This document shows, in pieces, positions 1-10,376 of a stretch of DNA of 64,000 nt. A program made the position numbers and the translations under genes. Below the pieces are notes generated by a model. It saw only the letters and a program-made list of their open reading frames with translations, was not told the origin of the DNA and did not search any database. The stretch's first letter is position 1. Each line of letters starts with the position of its first letter. Source of the DNA: Acetobacter nitrogenifigens DSM 23921 = NBRC 105050 (GTDB lineage: Bacteria > Pseudomonadota > Alphaproteobacteria > Acetobacterales > Acetobacteraceae); contig NZ_AUBI01000001.1 of assembly GCF_000429165.1 (NCBI RefSeq), positions 434,001 through 498,000 on the forward strand, read 5' to 3'.

Positions 1-108
1 AGGCGCGCGAGAATGACTTCTCGCCACGAAGACAAAGCCGCGACTGAACGTCCGACATCGACCCAAAGAAGCGATATAGACGCTCTGTGTTAGCGATTTA
101 GGTAAATT

Positions 109-197
109 TGGCGGAGAAGGTGGGATTCGAACCCACGGTACCCATAAGGCACAACGGTTTTCGAGACCGTCCCAATCGACCACTCTGGCACCTCTCC
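109..197 (-). tRNA. tRNA-Ser (anticodon CGA)
   Basis: The minus strand folds as a class II tRNA. The acceptor stem begins GGAGAGG and closes on CTTCTCC, followed by discriminator G and an encoded CCA. The anticodon stem ACGGT/ACCGT holds the loop CTCGAAA, giving anticodon CGA, which reads UCG serine codons. A long variable arm and the T-loop sequence GGGTTCGAATCCC are visible. It lies upstream of, and is divergent from, rplU. Confidence 0.95.
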
Positions 198-314
198 GTC
201 GCTTCCGGCGACGCGGTGGCGCTTACATATGCGTCTGCGTGATTGGAGACAAGGCCCTTTTTTCAACCATGTGATTCCGGTTGACGAAAGCAGGCTCCAG
301 CGCTTAAAAGCCCA

Positions 315-353
315 CTCCGCTCAAAGAAGGCGGAGCCAGCCGTGACGCACGGC
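315..353 (+). promoter_or_regulatory. Two hairpins in the rplU leader
   Basis: Two short perfect stems lie about 80 nt before the rplU start: CTCCGC (315-320) with GCGGAG (330-335), and GCCGTG (339-344) with CACGGC (348-353). They could form an mRNA leader where L21 or another factor controls the ribosomal operon. The fold is seen; the regulatory role is inference, and no match to a named leader family is claimed. Confidence 0.3.
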
Positions 354-434
354 CAACGAGAAAAAGCGACTGGACCGATCGCCTGCGCCAACACGCCGCG
401 AGACGTCGATTGATCGAGAAGAGACGAGTTTATT

Positions 435-749
435 ATGTTCGCAGTCATCCGCACAGGCGGCAAACAGTATCGCGTAACGCCGAACGCCGTGCTCAAGGTC
501 GAGAAGCTTGAGGTTGAGGCTGGCGCCACCGTGACGTTCGAAGACGTCCTCGCTGTCGGCGGCGAAGCCGGCACGACGATCGGCGCTCCCCTTGTCCCCG
601 GCGCCAAGGTGACGGCCACCGTCATCGCTCAGGACCGCCTTGCGAAGATCATCATCTTCAAGAAGCGCCGCCGCCAGAACAGCCGCCGCAAGAACGGACA
701 CCGCCAGCCGGTCACCGTCCTGCGTATCAGCGAGATCGTCGCGGCCTGA
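435..749 (+). CDS. rplU: 50S ribosomal protein L21
   Basis: This 104-residue protein is a large ribosomal subunit component that binds 23S rRNA. It opens [14 protein letters not shown], the typical L21 start, and has the basic stretch [16 protein letters not shown] near residues 76-91 that contacts rRNA. The length is normal for the family. It is followed 52 nt later by rpmA, and the pair forms the usual L21-L27 operon. The upstream leader contains two hairpins. Confidence 0.98.
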   Translation: MFAVIRTGGKQYRVTPNAVLKVEKLEVEAGATVTFEDVLAVGGEAGTTIGAPLVPGAKVTATVIAQDRLAKIIIFKKRRRQNSRRKNGHRQPVTVLRISEIVAA

Positions 750-801
750 TCTCCTCCCACGGAGGATCGAGCAGAGCCAGCATCAGTAAGGAGCAAAGTT
801 C

Positions 802-1071
802 ATGGCACAAAAGAAAGCAGGCGGTTCGTCACGTAACGGACGCGATAGCGCCGGCCGCCGCCTCGGCGTCAAGAAGTTCGGCGGAGAGGCCGTTATCGCC
901 GGAAACATCATCGTCCGCCAGCGTGGCACGAAGATGAAGCCGGGCACCAACGTTGGCGTCGGCCGCGATCACACGCTGTTCGCCCTCGTCGACGGCGCAG
1001 TGCGCTTCTCGCGTCGCGGCGACGATCGCGTTCATGTGTCGGTCGAGGCTCTTCCGCTCGCCGCAGAGTGA
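802..1071 (+). CDS. rpmA: 50S ribosomal protein L27
   Basis: This 89-residue protein sits near the peptidyl transferase centre of the large subunit. It starts [16 protein letters not shown], the conserved N-terminal tail of L27, with no cleavable leader of the Firmicutes type. A strong ribosome binding site, AAGGAG, lies eight bases before the ATG. It is the second gene of the rplU-rpmA operon and is followed by a clear terminator hairpin. Confidence 0.98.
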   Translation: MAQKKAGGSSRNGRDSAGRRLGVKKFGGEAVIAGNIIVRQRGTKMKPGTNVGVGRDHTLFALVDGAVRFSRRGDDRVHVSVEALPLAAE

Positions 1072-1124
1072 TTGGTCCTGTGCGGGCGTGAAACCCGCAT
1101 ACGGATCAGCGACCAGACTAGTGA

Positions 1125-3364
<2,240 letters not shown>

Positions 3365-3394
3365 GACCGATCCCGATGAGCTGAAAGGGACGTA

Positions 3395-3411
3395 CGGAGC
3401 CGCGTGCTCCG
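3395..3411. terminator. Hairpin between convergent genes
   Basis: CGGAGC (3395-3400) and GCTCCG (3406-3411) form a perfect six-pair stem with a five-base loop between proB and the convergent acyltransferase gene. No T-run follows on the plus strand, so a terminator role is only suggested by position. Confidence 0.3.
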
Positions 3412-3414
3412 CTG

Positions 3415-4503
3415 TTACGCCTCAACGTCCTGCCGGCCGCGCGAAGATATCAACGGTTCTCTACGCTTGTGGTCGAACTTTTTGTTCACCCATGCAGATA
3501 TCGGAATATCGTAATATTTCATCGTCAGGAATGCGACCGTTACCGATAGAACAACCGCGAGGCCAACTGCGGCGAAGTTGTTTGTATTGGGGATAGCAAG
3601 AGCAATTACGTATAAGACCAGCCAGTGCGTTACGTAATTCGAATATGACAAACGGCCAAACCATTTGTCGCCATACACGATATGCTGGCCACGAGCGGAA
3701 ACTCCGCATATGAGCGCCAAAGGCGGCATCACATAAAAAGTAAATATTTTCCACAAAACCGACGAAAATGGTGGGAATATGATAACGATAATCACGAAAA
3801 ACGAGAAGAAAGGTATAACCTTCGATGTCGGAATATACCTACGTAGCCGGTATATAAGCACTCCAGCGAAGAAATCGTAAAACGTCCTCAAATAACCCCA
3901 TATCGCGTGAGGCCCACCCCAGCCAACGTTCAACTCTTTAGTAAAATATGCAGAAATCGCGAACAACACGCCGGAAATCGTCACGATGGCAGCGACGTTG
4001 CGGGTGCGACACCCGACAAACCACCGAGCCCAGATGAAGGTAATCGTCGTCTGATATATAATCGTAGATAACGGCGGATTTGAAATAACCGCATTGTCTT
4101 CTTTTATATAATAATCCCCAAAAAGTCTTGGTATAATAAGAAGATTGAGCACCGCATACGCGAAGACAAGAGCGATCAATGGAAGACGAAAATCATGGTG
4201 CGTCAGGATAAAAAATACTGATCCCAAGAAAACACCCACCGACATCAACGGAAACAATCGCAGGAATCGATGTCGGACAAAATCTCGAAACGTTATCCGT
4301 CCACTTTCGAGTTTCGGTTCGTCGGCGTTAGTCGCCACGAACCCACCCAGCATGATAAAAAAATCGACTACGACATGCGTGTGATTGAGATATGGATATG
4401 TGGTGAGATATTGAAAGCTGTGATGCAATATCACGCATAGAGAACATACAAATCTCATAAAATCGAGATAGTAGTAGTACTCTCTTTTTACTTTTTGGCT
4501 CAT
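3415..4503 (-). CDS. Membrane acyltransferase (acyltransferase 3 family)
   Basis: This 362-residue multi-pass membrane protein begins with YYYLDFMRFVCSLCVILHHS, whose R and H pattern is the hallmark of the acyltransferase 3 (OatA/NodX-like) family. FFIMLGGFVA and about ten hydrophobic segments follow. Such proteins transfer acyl groups to sugars of surface polysaccharides, peptidoglycan or antibiotics; the substrate cannot be read here. The gene uses many AT-ending codons and is far more AT-rich than its neighbours, as is its upstream region. Both point to horizontal acquisition between proB and the rest of the core block. Confidence 0.85.
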   Translation of the reverse strand: MSQKVKREYYYYLDFMRFVCSLCVILHHSFQYLTTYPYLNHTHVVVDFFIMLGGFVATNADEPKLESGRITFRDFVRHRFLRLFPLMSVGVFLGSVFFILTHHDFRLPLIALVFAYAVLNLLIIPRLFGDYYIKEDNAVISNPPLSTIIYQTTITFIWARWFVGCRTRNVAAIVTISGVLFAISAYFTKELNVGWGGPHAIWGYLRTFYDFFAGVLIYRLRRYIPTSKVIPFFSFFVIIVIIFPPFSSVLWKIFTFYVMPPLALICGVSARGQHIVYGDKWFGRLSYSNYVTHWLVLYVIALAIPNTNNFAAVGLAVVLSVTVAFLTMKYYDIPISAWVNKKFDHKRREPLISSRGRQDVEA

Positions 4504-5002
4504 AACAACCCAATCGAATCGAATTTCGACTGTAATCGACTAGAGCTTTTGTATCAAAAAAAATTACCGTTAATATTAATGATTCATCGTGTCTTTTTGT
4601 TTCTATTTAACTTAAATGCGCATTTAATCCGTTGCGTTTATTCCGAAATTATATTCAAATTTTACCCAGAGGTATTTTTTAAGATTTCACAAGACAAGAT
4701 TTTATAATAAAGTAATTATATAATATAAGTAGAAATATAAAAAATAATAATCTTATAATGAACCTTAATTATATAAATAAAAATCGAATTTCAAAACACA
4801 CATCAAGGATCGTCGCAACCCATTACCCCCACGAGTAGGGTCGACTGCGTTCCAATGCTATGCAGACACAAGCGCGGGACCGCGACAATTCCACTGGAGC
4901 GCTGAATGCCCCAAACGGAACGCATCCAACGCCCGCAATCAAAAATTCGGAACCATCCCCGTCACACAGCGGAACGCCATCACGCCCACCTCAACGCGCG
5001 AC
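4504..5002. other. AT-rich intergenic region
   Basis: About 500 bases without a supportable gene. The stretch from roughly 4540 to 4800 is extremely AT-rich with long A and T runs, in sharp contrast to the GC-rich chromosome. It probably holds the acyltransferase promoter on the minus strand. No mobile-element ends or clear inverted repeats were found. Confidence 0.6.
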
Positions 5003-5854
5003 CTATCTGGGCGCAGGCTCGTCGTTACGCCGCGACGGCCAACGCAGAACAGGTTCTGAACGTCCACCTGGGGCAGAACGCTTGATTTCATCCCCTCCGC
5101 CGCCGAGCGGCGACCCGCTGGACAAACCACGCTGCGGCCCGCCCGGCGGTTGTTCCTCATGCCAGGGCATGCGCCTGTCTCCGCTGAAGACACGTTGCGG
5201 GTCAGCAGCGGCCGCGCCTCGAAATTCACCTCGAATTTCGCTCCGCAACTGCGGCTCAGGCGGAAGCGTCACCCGCGCTTCGTAAGCATCGGTGGCGCGA
5301 ATGACCTGAGACCCATCGGCGCCGTCGCCCTGGCTATCACGAGGAAGGGCATTCCCCAGATCGTCCGCCCGATTGGTTGGAAAGAAATTTACGTCGCGGC
5401 GTACATCCGAGGCGTCAACCACCTTCCCCACATCATGCCCGGCAGCACGCTGAGCAGCGGCGAGTGCGTTGACCGACGTCGCAGGATCGGGTCGCGGCGA
5501 AGGCGCCGCTTGCCTGGCGTCGGAAGGAGCCTCCGGCAGAGAGCCGCCTGCTGACGACGCAGGTCGAAATTCCGGCTCAGGCTTTCCTCCAACATGTGCA
5601 GGTGGCGTCCATTCGACGGCGCCACCAATCGCTCTGACACGGTCACGAGGAATCTCTCCGCCCGACAAGCGAGCCGCGATCACACGAAGATCGCTCCGTA
5701 CGTCCTCAAGCTGCAGCTCAATCTCGGCCAGTCGCCCCTTCAGGCCGAAAACGGCGAACGGCATCAGCAGAAACGCGAGCACGAACACCGCGCCCACGAC
5801 CAGAATGAGCAGTTGCGCCCAGAGAGGCAGCCATTCGGGAAGAACTGGAGACAT
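5003..5854 (-). CDS. Hypothetical single-pass membrane protein
   Basis: This 283-residue protein matches no family I recognise. An N-terminal membrane helix (LWAQLLILVVGAVFVLAFLL) is followed by a predicted coiled segment (GRLAEIELQLEDVRSDLRVI). The rest is a long proline-, arginine- and glycine-rich tail that looks disordered. The start at 5854 (MSPVLPEWLPLW) is chosen because it places the helix near the N-terminus; an upstream in-frame start at 5935 would add 27 residues. The low-complexity tail makes function hard to infer. Confidence 0.6.
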   Translation of the reverse strand: MSPVLPEWLPLWAQLLILVVGAVFVLAFLLMPFAVFGLKGRLAEIELQLEDVRSDLRVIAARLSGGEIPRDRVRAIGGAVEWTPPAHVGGKPEPEFRPASSAGGSLPEAPSDARQAAPSPRPDPATSVNALAAAQRAAGHDVGKVVDASDVRRDVNFFPTNRADDLGNALPRDSQGDGADGSQVIRATDAYEARVTLPPEPQLRSEIRGEFRGAAAADPQRVFSGDRRMPWHEEQPPGGPQRGLSSGSPLGGGGDEIKRSAPGGRSEPVLRWPSRRNDEPAPR

Positions 5855-6048
5855 CGAGAGGGAAAAGCTCCGACAGAACGCTTGATTGAGGGAAAGCTTC
5901 ACGTAACGACGCGGGTCGGCGGGACCGGCAGCCAATGCCGACCACCGTTGAACCGTCCAACGCCGACACCCGGCTAACCAATATCACATGCGCGCCGGTT
6001 TCACAGGCAGGGGCTTGTCGCGCGCCAGAAATCCTGACGCGGCAGAAC

Positions 6049-6321
6049 TCACATGCCCAAAGCGCGACGGTAGATGTCGAGCAGCGTCTCCTGCTCCTCG
6101 ATCTCCGAGGGTTCCTGTCGACGAAGGCGGATGATCTGGCGAATCACCTTCACGTCGAAACCGGCCGACTTGGCTTCGGTGAAAATGTCCTTGATGTCTC
6201 CGGCAAGCGCCTTGCGCTCCTCTTCGAGGCGCTCCACCCGCTCGATGATGCTGCGAAGGCGATCTACCGCAATTCCGCCAACTGCGGCGTCTTCGCCGCC
6301 CGAACCCATATCGGTGTCCAT
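6049..6321 (-). CDS. gapR: GapR family DNA-binding protein (DUF2312/UPF0335)
   Basis: This 90-residue protein belongs to the DUF2312 family, whose Caulobacter member GapR binds AT-rich, overtwisted DNA ahead of replication and transcription. The helical core LRSIIERVERLEEERKALAG followed by DIKDIFTEAKSAGFDVKVIR and QIIRLRR is diagnostic. The start at 6321 (MDTDMGSGGED) is preferred over 6387 because homologues begin just before this core and a GGAG lies ten bases upstream. It is a single-gene unit on the minus strand. The DNA-structuring role is transferred from family knowledge. Confidence 0.85.
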   Translation of the reverse strand: MDTDMGSGGEDAAVGGIAVDRLRSIIERVERLEEERKALAGDIKDIFTEAKSAGFDVKVIRQIIRLRRQEPSEIEEQETLLDIYRRALGM

Positions 6322-6706
6322 CTCCGCATCACTCCATCTCTGTTGTTCGACGCCGAAGATGACGCCCCTACGCCGAAAGGCAGTCACGCCATGACGGCGG
6401 CTTGTTCGAACGCCGCAAAGCGACGAACGGGCGGCATTATCCCGGCGACCGTCCCATGGTCAATCGACGAATTGCCCTGCTCCACCGGAGCAGGCACTCT
6501 TTCCCCGCTGCCATGATGGGCTGGCGCCAGACGAATGATCGGATTATAGGGAGGCGCTCGCTCGCGCATCGCGTCCGACCGGAACGCGACGACGCGTACG
6601 GCGTTGAAAATCGACGTCCAACGTTCAGTCAAACAGCGGCAGGCCTATCGCCACCGGCGCCAACGCCCGGTCGTCCGCCGCTTTTCACCCAGAGCGGAGT
6701 CCCCTG
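6322..6706. other. Intergenic region between gapR and zwf
   Basis: About 385 bases separating divergent genes. It should contain both promoters. A TTG-initiated 82-codon minus frame covers part of it, but it has no ribosome binding site and no recognisable protein features. A GGAG about eight bases before 6707 serves the zwf start. Confidence 0.5.
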
Positions 6707-8242
6707 ATGGTTGCATCTGCGCGCAATGGCCAGCCGTCCGAAATCGATCAGCCAACCGACGAGCCCCGCAATGCGCAGGCCGTCATGACACAGACAGATC
6801 CCTTCGACTTCGTCATCGTCGGCGCCACGGGCGACCTGACGATGCGGAAGCTGCTTCCCGCATTCTATCAGCGCTTCCGCCTCGGACAGGCTCCGGAAGG
6901 CACCCAGATCATTGGCGTCGCACGCTCGAAATTATCGTCCGAGGAATACCGTGAACGCGGCGCCAAGGCGCTGAAGGAGTTCGTCCCGAGCGACTCATAT
7001 GACGCAGCGCAGGCTGAAGCGTTCATGGAACTCGTACAGTATGCGTCGCTAGACGCTGCGGACAAGGACGCCGACTGGAGCACGCTGAAATCCCTTCTTG
7101 ACGGCCATGAAGACCGCCCAAGGGTGTTCTACATCGCCACAGCTCCGAATCTTTATGTATCGACGGCCGCAGCATTTGCGGACAAGGAACTGATCTCTCC
7201 CCACACCCGGATCGTTCTGGAAAAGCCAATCGGCGTCGATCTCGCTTCGGCCGAAGAGATCAACACCGGCGTGGGCAAGTACTTCTCGGAAGAGCAGATT
7301 TTCCGTATCGATCACTATCTCGGAAAAACGACCGTCCAGAACGTTCTGGCTCTCCGTTTCGCCAACCCCATGCTCGAACGGTCATGGAACTCCGGCACGA
7401 TTCTGAGTGTGCAGATTACGGCTGCGGAGACGGTCGGGGTCGGCGCGCGCGGCCCGTATTATGACACGTCCGGAGCCTTGCGCGACATGGTGCAGAACCA
7501 TCTGTTGCAGGTTCTCAGCCTCGTCGCGATGGAGCCCCCCGCGTCGCTGACGGCGGCGGACCTTCGCGATGAGAAACTTAAGGTTTTGCGCGCCCTGAAG
7601 CCGATGAGCCCGGAGGTCGTGGCGAAAGACACCGTGCGCGCGCAATACGTCGCCGGTGAGATCGGCGGGGAAGCCGTGGACGGGTACCTCACCGACCTTG
7701 GCGACGATAAAAGCACCACCGAGACTTTCCTCGCCATCCGGACAGAGGTGCGGACGCCGCGCTGGTTCGGCGTTCCTTTTTATCTGCGAACCGGCAAGCG
7801 CCTCGCCGAAAAGGCAACCGAAATCGTCATCACCTTCCGCCCCCAGCCCTGGCCAATCTTTCAGGACGCGCCGCAACCGGGCCGTTTGGTGCTTCGCGTG
7901 CAGCCCCACGAAGGCGTTTCACTGACGCTGTCCAGCAAGGACCCATCCAAAGACGAGTTCCGTCTGCGCGAGGCGACGCTCGACGTTTCCTACCCCGAGC
8001 AATTCCATACGCGGTACCCCGATTCATACGAAGAGCTGCTGATGGACGCGGTTCAGGGCGATCCCGTCCTGTTCATCCGTCGCGACGAAGTGCAAGCCTC
8101 CTGGCGCTGGGTCGAACCGATCCTGGCGGGCTGGAAGGAAGACGCACGCGCTCTGGAAACATACAAGGCCGGGACCTGGGGGCCTGATTCATCGAAAGAC
8201 CTGCTCGCACGTGACGGGTCCAAATGGCTGGAAGATTTTTAA
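6707..8242 (+). CDS. zwf: Glucose-6-phosphate 1-dehydrogenase
   Basis: This enzyme of up to 511 residues oxidises glucose-6-phosphate to 6-phosphogluconolactone, feeding the pentose phosphate and Entner-Doudoroff routes. The nucleotide-binding start FVIVGATGDLTMRKLLPA is seen, and the active-site signature RIDHYLGKTTVQN holds the catalytic histidine. EKPIGVDL supplies the substrate-binding lysine region. The ATG at 6707 has a GGAG eight bases upstream; a second in-frame ATG at 6785 (MTQTDPFDF) would give a more usual N-terminus. The stop overlaps the next gene by one base. Confidence 0.95.
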   Translation: MVASARNGQPSEIDQPTDEPRNAQAVMTQTDPFDFVIVGATGDLTMRKLLPAFYQRFRLGQAPEGTQIIGVARSKLSSEEYRERGAKALKEFVPSDSYDAAQAEAFMELVQYASLDAADKDADWSTLKSLLDGHEDRPRVFYIATAPNLYVSTAAAFADKELISPHTRIVLEKPIGVDLASAEEINTGVGKYFSEEQIFRIDHYLGKTTVQNVLALRFANPMLERSWNSGTILSVQITAAETVGVGARGPYYDTSGALRDMVQNHLLQVLSLVAMEPPASLTAADLRDEKLKVLRALKPMSPEVVAKDTVRAQYVAGEIGGEAVDGYLTDLGDDKSTTETFLAIRTEVRTPRWFGVPFYLRTGKRLAEKATEIVITFRPQPWPIFQDAPQPGRLVLRVQPHEGVSLTLSSKDPSKDEFRLREATLDVSYPEQFHTRYPDSYEELLMDAVQGDPVLFIRRDEVQASWRWVEPILAGWKEDARALETYKAGTWGPDSSKDLLARDGSKWLEDF

Positions 8243-8733
8243 TGGCGTTTCGCAAGACCTCCCCTCGCCCGGGCGACAAATCCACGAACGGTCGCCCCGG
8301 CGTCGGTTTCGGCAAAAAGCCGCGCACCCTACGCCAGCATATCATCCGCAGGCTGATCATGGTCGTGCCCCTCAGTCTGGGCGCGATCTTTCTGGCGCGA
8401 AGCGGCATCCTCGACCGCATGGTCGACAGCTATACATTCCAGCCTACAAGCTGGTTCGACGATTCTGCTCTGGTCAGGCATTTACGCAACGTTGTCACGC
8501 ATAACGGCATGACCGGGGACCGCCCGGACTGCCTGTTGTTCATCGTCGACGGAAACAGCCCGCCTGACGGCACGAAGATCGACGTAATGGAAAAACATTC
8601 CGGATCATGCCCGAATCCGGACAAATCTCTACCGAAGCTGTTCACCCTCAAGGTTGACCGCGTCGACCGGCAAGTCTTCTCCGATCAGGGCTCCCCGGGG
8701 ACATTCCACCTCATCCCCAACGGCGCGAACTGA
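8242..8733 (+). CDS. Hypothetical membrane-anchored protein coupled to zwf
   Basis: This 163-residue protein is of unknown family. After a basic N-terminus a single membrane helix (LIMVVPLSLGAIFLA, near residues 35-50) anchors a roughly 110-residue domain, presumably periplasmic, with two cysteines (DRPDCLLF, SGSCPNPD) that could form a disulfide. The start ATG overlaps the zwf stop as TAATG, so it is almost certainly expressed with zwf. Nothing in the sequence shows an enzymatic role. Confidence 0.7.
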   Translation: MAFRKTSPRPGDKSTNGRPGVGFGKKPRTLRQHIIRRLIMVVPLSLGAIFLARSGILDRMVDSYTFQPTSWFDDSALVRHLRNVVTHNGMTGDRPDCLLFIVDGNSPPDGTKIDVMEKHSGSCPNPDKSLPKLFTLKVDRVDRQVFSDQGSPGTFHLIPNGAN

Positions 8734-8784
8734 GGCGCGTTCCTCGCTTGCGTCCGCCGGGGCCAACCGGATAACAAGGCGCAC

Positions 8785-9423
8785 ATGACCGGCTCCGCTC
8801 CCGGCGCCGCGGCGCCCTCCCATCCGGAAAACCCGCCGCGCAGAGATCTTCTGACGCTCGTGACGGCCTCCACCGTCGCGGTCGGCGCAGGCGCACTTTG
8901 CTGGCCGTTTTTGGAAAGCCTCGTCCCTCCTGACTCCAGCGTCGCCAACGTACCCATCGACGTGGATCTGTCCACGCTCGCCGTAGGGCAGCAGGTGGCG
9001 GTGGTCTGGCGATCAAACCCGATATTCATCACGAGACGCTCGCCTCAGGCGCTGGAGAAACTGAAAACACCCGAACTGCGGGCTCGCCTGCGCGATCCTG
9101 ACTCAAAAGCATTGCAACAGCCGCCCTACGCCACGAATTGGCACCGGTCTCTCTCACCCGAATATGGCGTGCTCGTAGGCGTCTGCACCCATCTGGGCTG
9201 CGTCCCCGCATATGCTTCGGGGGCCACGGACCCGATGCGGCGCGGTTACGCATGCCCATGCCACGGTTCGAAATTCGATCTCGCGGGCCGCGTCTTCACC
9301 GGCGTTCCAGCGCCCTATAACTTGCCCGTTCCGCCGCACCGGATGCTTTCGCCCAACCACCTTCGGATCGGAGAAAACCCTCCCGGCGCCACGTTCGATT
9401 TCTCCGACATCGTGCAAATCTGA
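8785..9423 (+). CDS. petA: Rieske iron-sulfur subunit of cytochrome bc1
   Basis: This 212-residue subunit carries the 2Fe-2S centre that passes electrons from ubiquinol to cytochrome c1. A twin-arginine start ([10 protein letters not shown]) precedes one membrane helix. The cluster motifs are CTHLGC (C134, H136, C139) and CPCHGS (C157, C159, H160). C134, H136, C157 and H160 are the expected ligands and C139-C159 the disulfide. Cytochrome b and c1 genes do not follow, which is unusual because petABC is normally one operon. A small secreted protein gene comes next instead. Confidence 0.92.
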   Translation: MTGSAPGAAAPSHPENPPRRDLLTLVTASTVAVGAGALCWPFLESLVPPDSSVANVPIDVDLSTLAVGQQVAVVWRSNPIFITRRSPQALEKLKTPELRARLRDPDSKALQQPPYATNWHRSLSPEYGVLVGVCTHLGCVPAYASGATDPMRRGYACPCHGSKFDLAGRVFTGVPAPYNLPVPPHRMLSPNHLRIGENPPGATFDFSDIVQI

Positions 9424-9513
9424 CTACCCGCTCTGGACGAATTTTCTGACGTGGGGCAGAGCAGCAACAAAACGCGGACGCTCATGCCGCTCATTTTCCG
9501 AGGAACGCTTTTC

Positions 9514-9906
9514 ATGCGCCGCTCTCTCTTCCTTCCCGCCCTCGCTCTCGGACTGACGGTGAACGTAACCCACTCCATGGCCGCCGCGCCGAAACAGGAG
9601 ACAAGCGTCGTCTACACGGCTCCGCAAACGTCGGGGTCATGGGCGTCAATGGGCCTGCCCGCGATCACCGTCAGCGCGAACCGGGCCGCCGGACCTGCAA
9701 GCCGTCTGCTCGTTCATCTGCCGGACTTCCTGCGAAAGGGAGGAAAGGCGGACTACGCCCTCGCGCCTGATGGCGCCAACGCATGGAAGACCAGCGAGGA
9801 TGGACGCGTCGTGTCCTTCACCTTGCAGTCCGAAAATTCCGCCGTCTTCAAAATGGAAGGCGCAACGTCCAGCCAGCATATCGAATTGCCGGTGTTCCGC
9901 TTCTAA
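9514..9906 (+). CDS. Small secreted protein of unknown function
   Basis: This 130-residue protein begins with a clear signal peptide (MRRSLFLPALALGLTVNV, cleavage probably after SMAAA). A beta-rich sequence with no cysteines follows. The ATG at 9514 is preceded by GAGGAA at eight bases, which is better than the in-frame ATG at 9484. It lies 90 nt after petA on the same strand and may be cotranscribed. I do not recognise the family. Confidence 0.65.
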   Translation: MRRSLFLPALALGLTVNVTHSMAAAPKQETSVVYTAPQTSGSWASMGLPAITVSANRAAGPASRLLVHLPDFLRKGGKADYALAPDGANAWKTSEDGRVVSFTLQSENSAVFKMEGATSSQHIELPVFRF

Positions 9907-9944
9907 AACGAACTCCACCTGCAGGGCGTCGTGCGGCCCGGTGA

Positions 9945-10238
9945 CTGCGCGCCGTAAACAACGCCCCAAAAGCTTGGCGCCAATGGCGCCGCGCGCCAGA
10001 CAAACTTACGACGCCGCCCGTCAGCACAAAACCCGGGTTCGTCCACGCGAACCCGCTGGGCAAACTCTCACTGATCATCCTTAGTGGATTGCACGACCCG
10101 ATCTCGGCATTTTACCAGATCAAAAGCACGTTCATCGCCAGAGTGGATTCCCGCGAGCTGCTTCGCAGCATCGAAATCTCCAGGCAGCGCAAGCCACGCG
10201 CCGTCGCCACCGAACCGGCCCCACGCATCGGTATCTGA
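9945..10238 (+). pseudogene. Coding-like remnant without a start codon
   Basis: A plus-strand frame is open for 97 codons from the stop at 9942 to the TGA at 10236-10238 and contains no ATG. Its second half looks protein-like (GKLSLIILSGLHDPISAFYQ, then IKSTFIARVDSRELLRSIEI and SRQRKP). A CTG start at 9945 or a TTG start within the frame is possible, but no good ribosome binding site was found. The likeliest reading is the 3' end of a decayed gene. The parent family is not recognised. Confidence 0.35.
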
Positions 10239-10376
10239 CTTAAGGCGAAGTGAATGATCTTCGATGCTTTAGAGGAGCTTCGACGTCAAACCGGCTATAT
10301 GAGCGCACCGTCGGTTGATTGACTGTTGCGCACAAATAATATTTTTTGCCCGCATATTTTGGGGAGATGATTCTTT

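Noticed and set aside
109..434. tRNA-Ser as a possible island attachment site
   Set aside because: No integrase and no repeated tRNA 3' end was found; the neighbouring genes are core ribosomal genes.
4495..4707. 70-codon plus-strand frame in the AT-rich gap
   Set aside because: Composed of AT-driven Phe, Leu, Ile and Lys codons without a ribosome binding site, and it overlaps the acyltransferase start on the other strand.
6384..6632. 82-codon minus-strand frame upstream of gapR
   Set aside because: It starts with TTG, has no ribosome binding site and shows no recognisable protein pattern.
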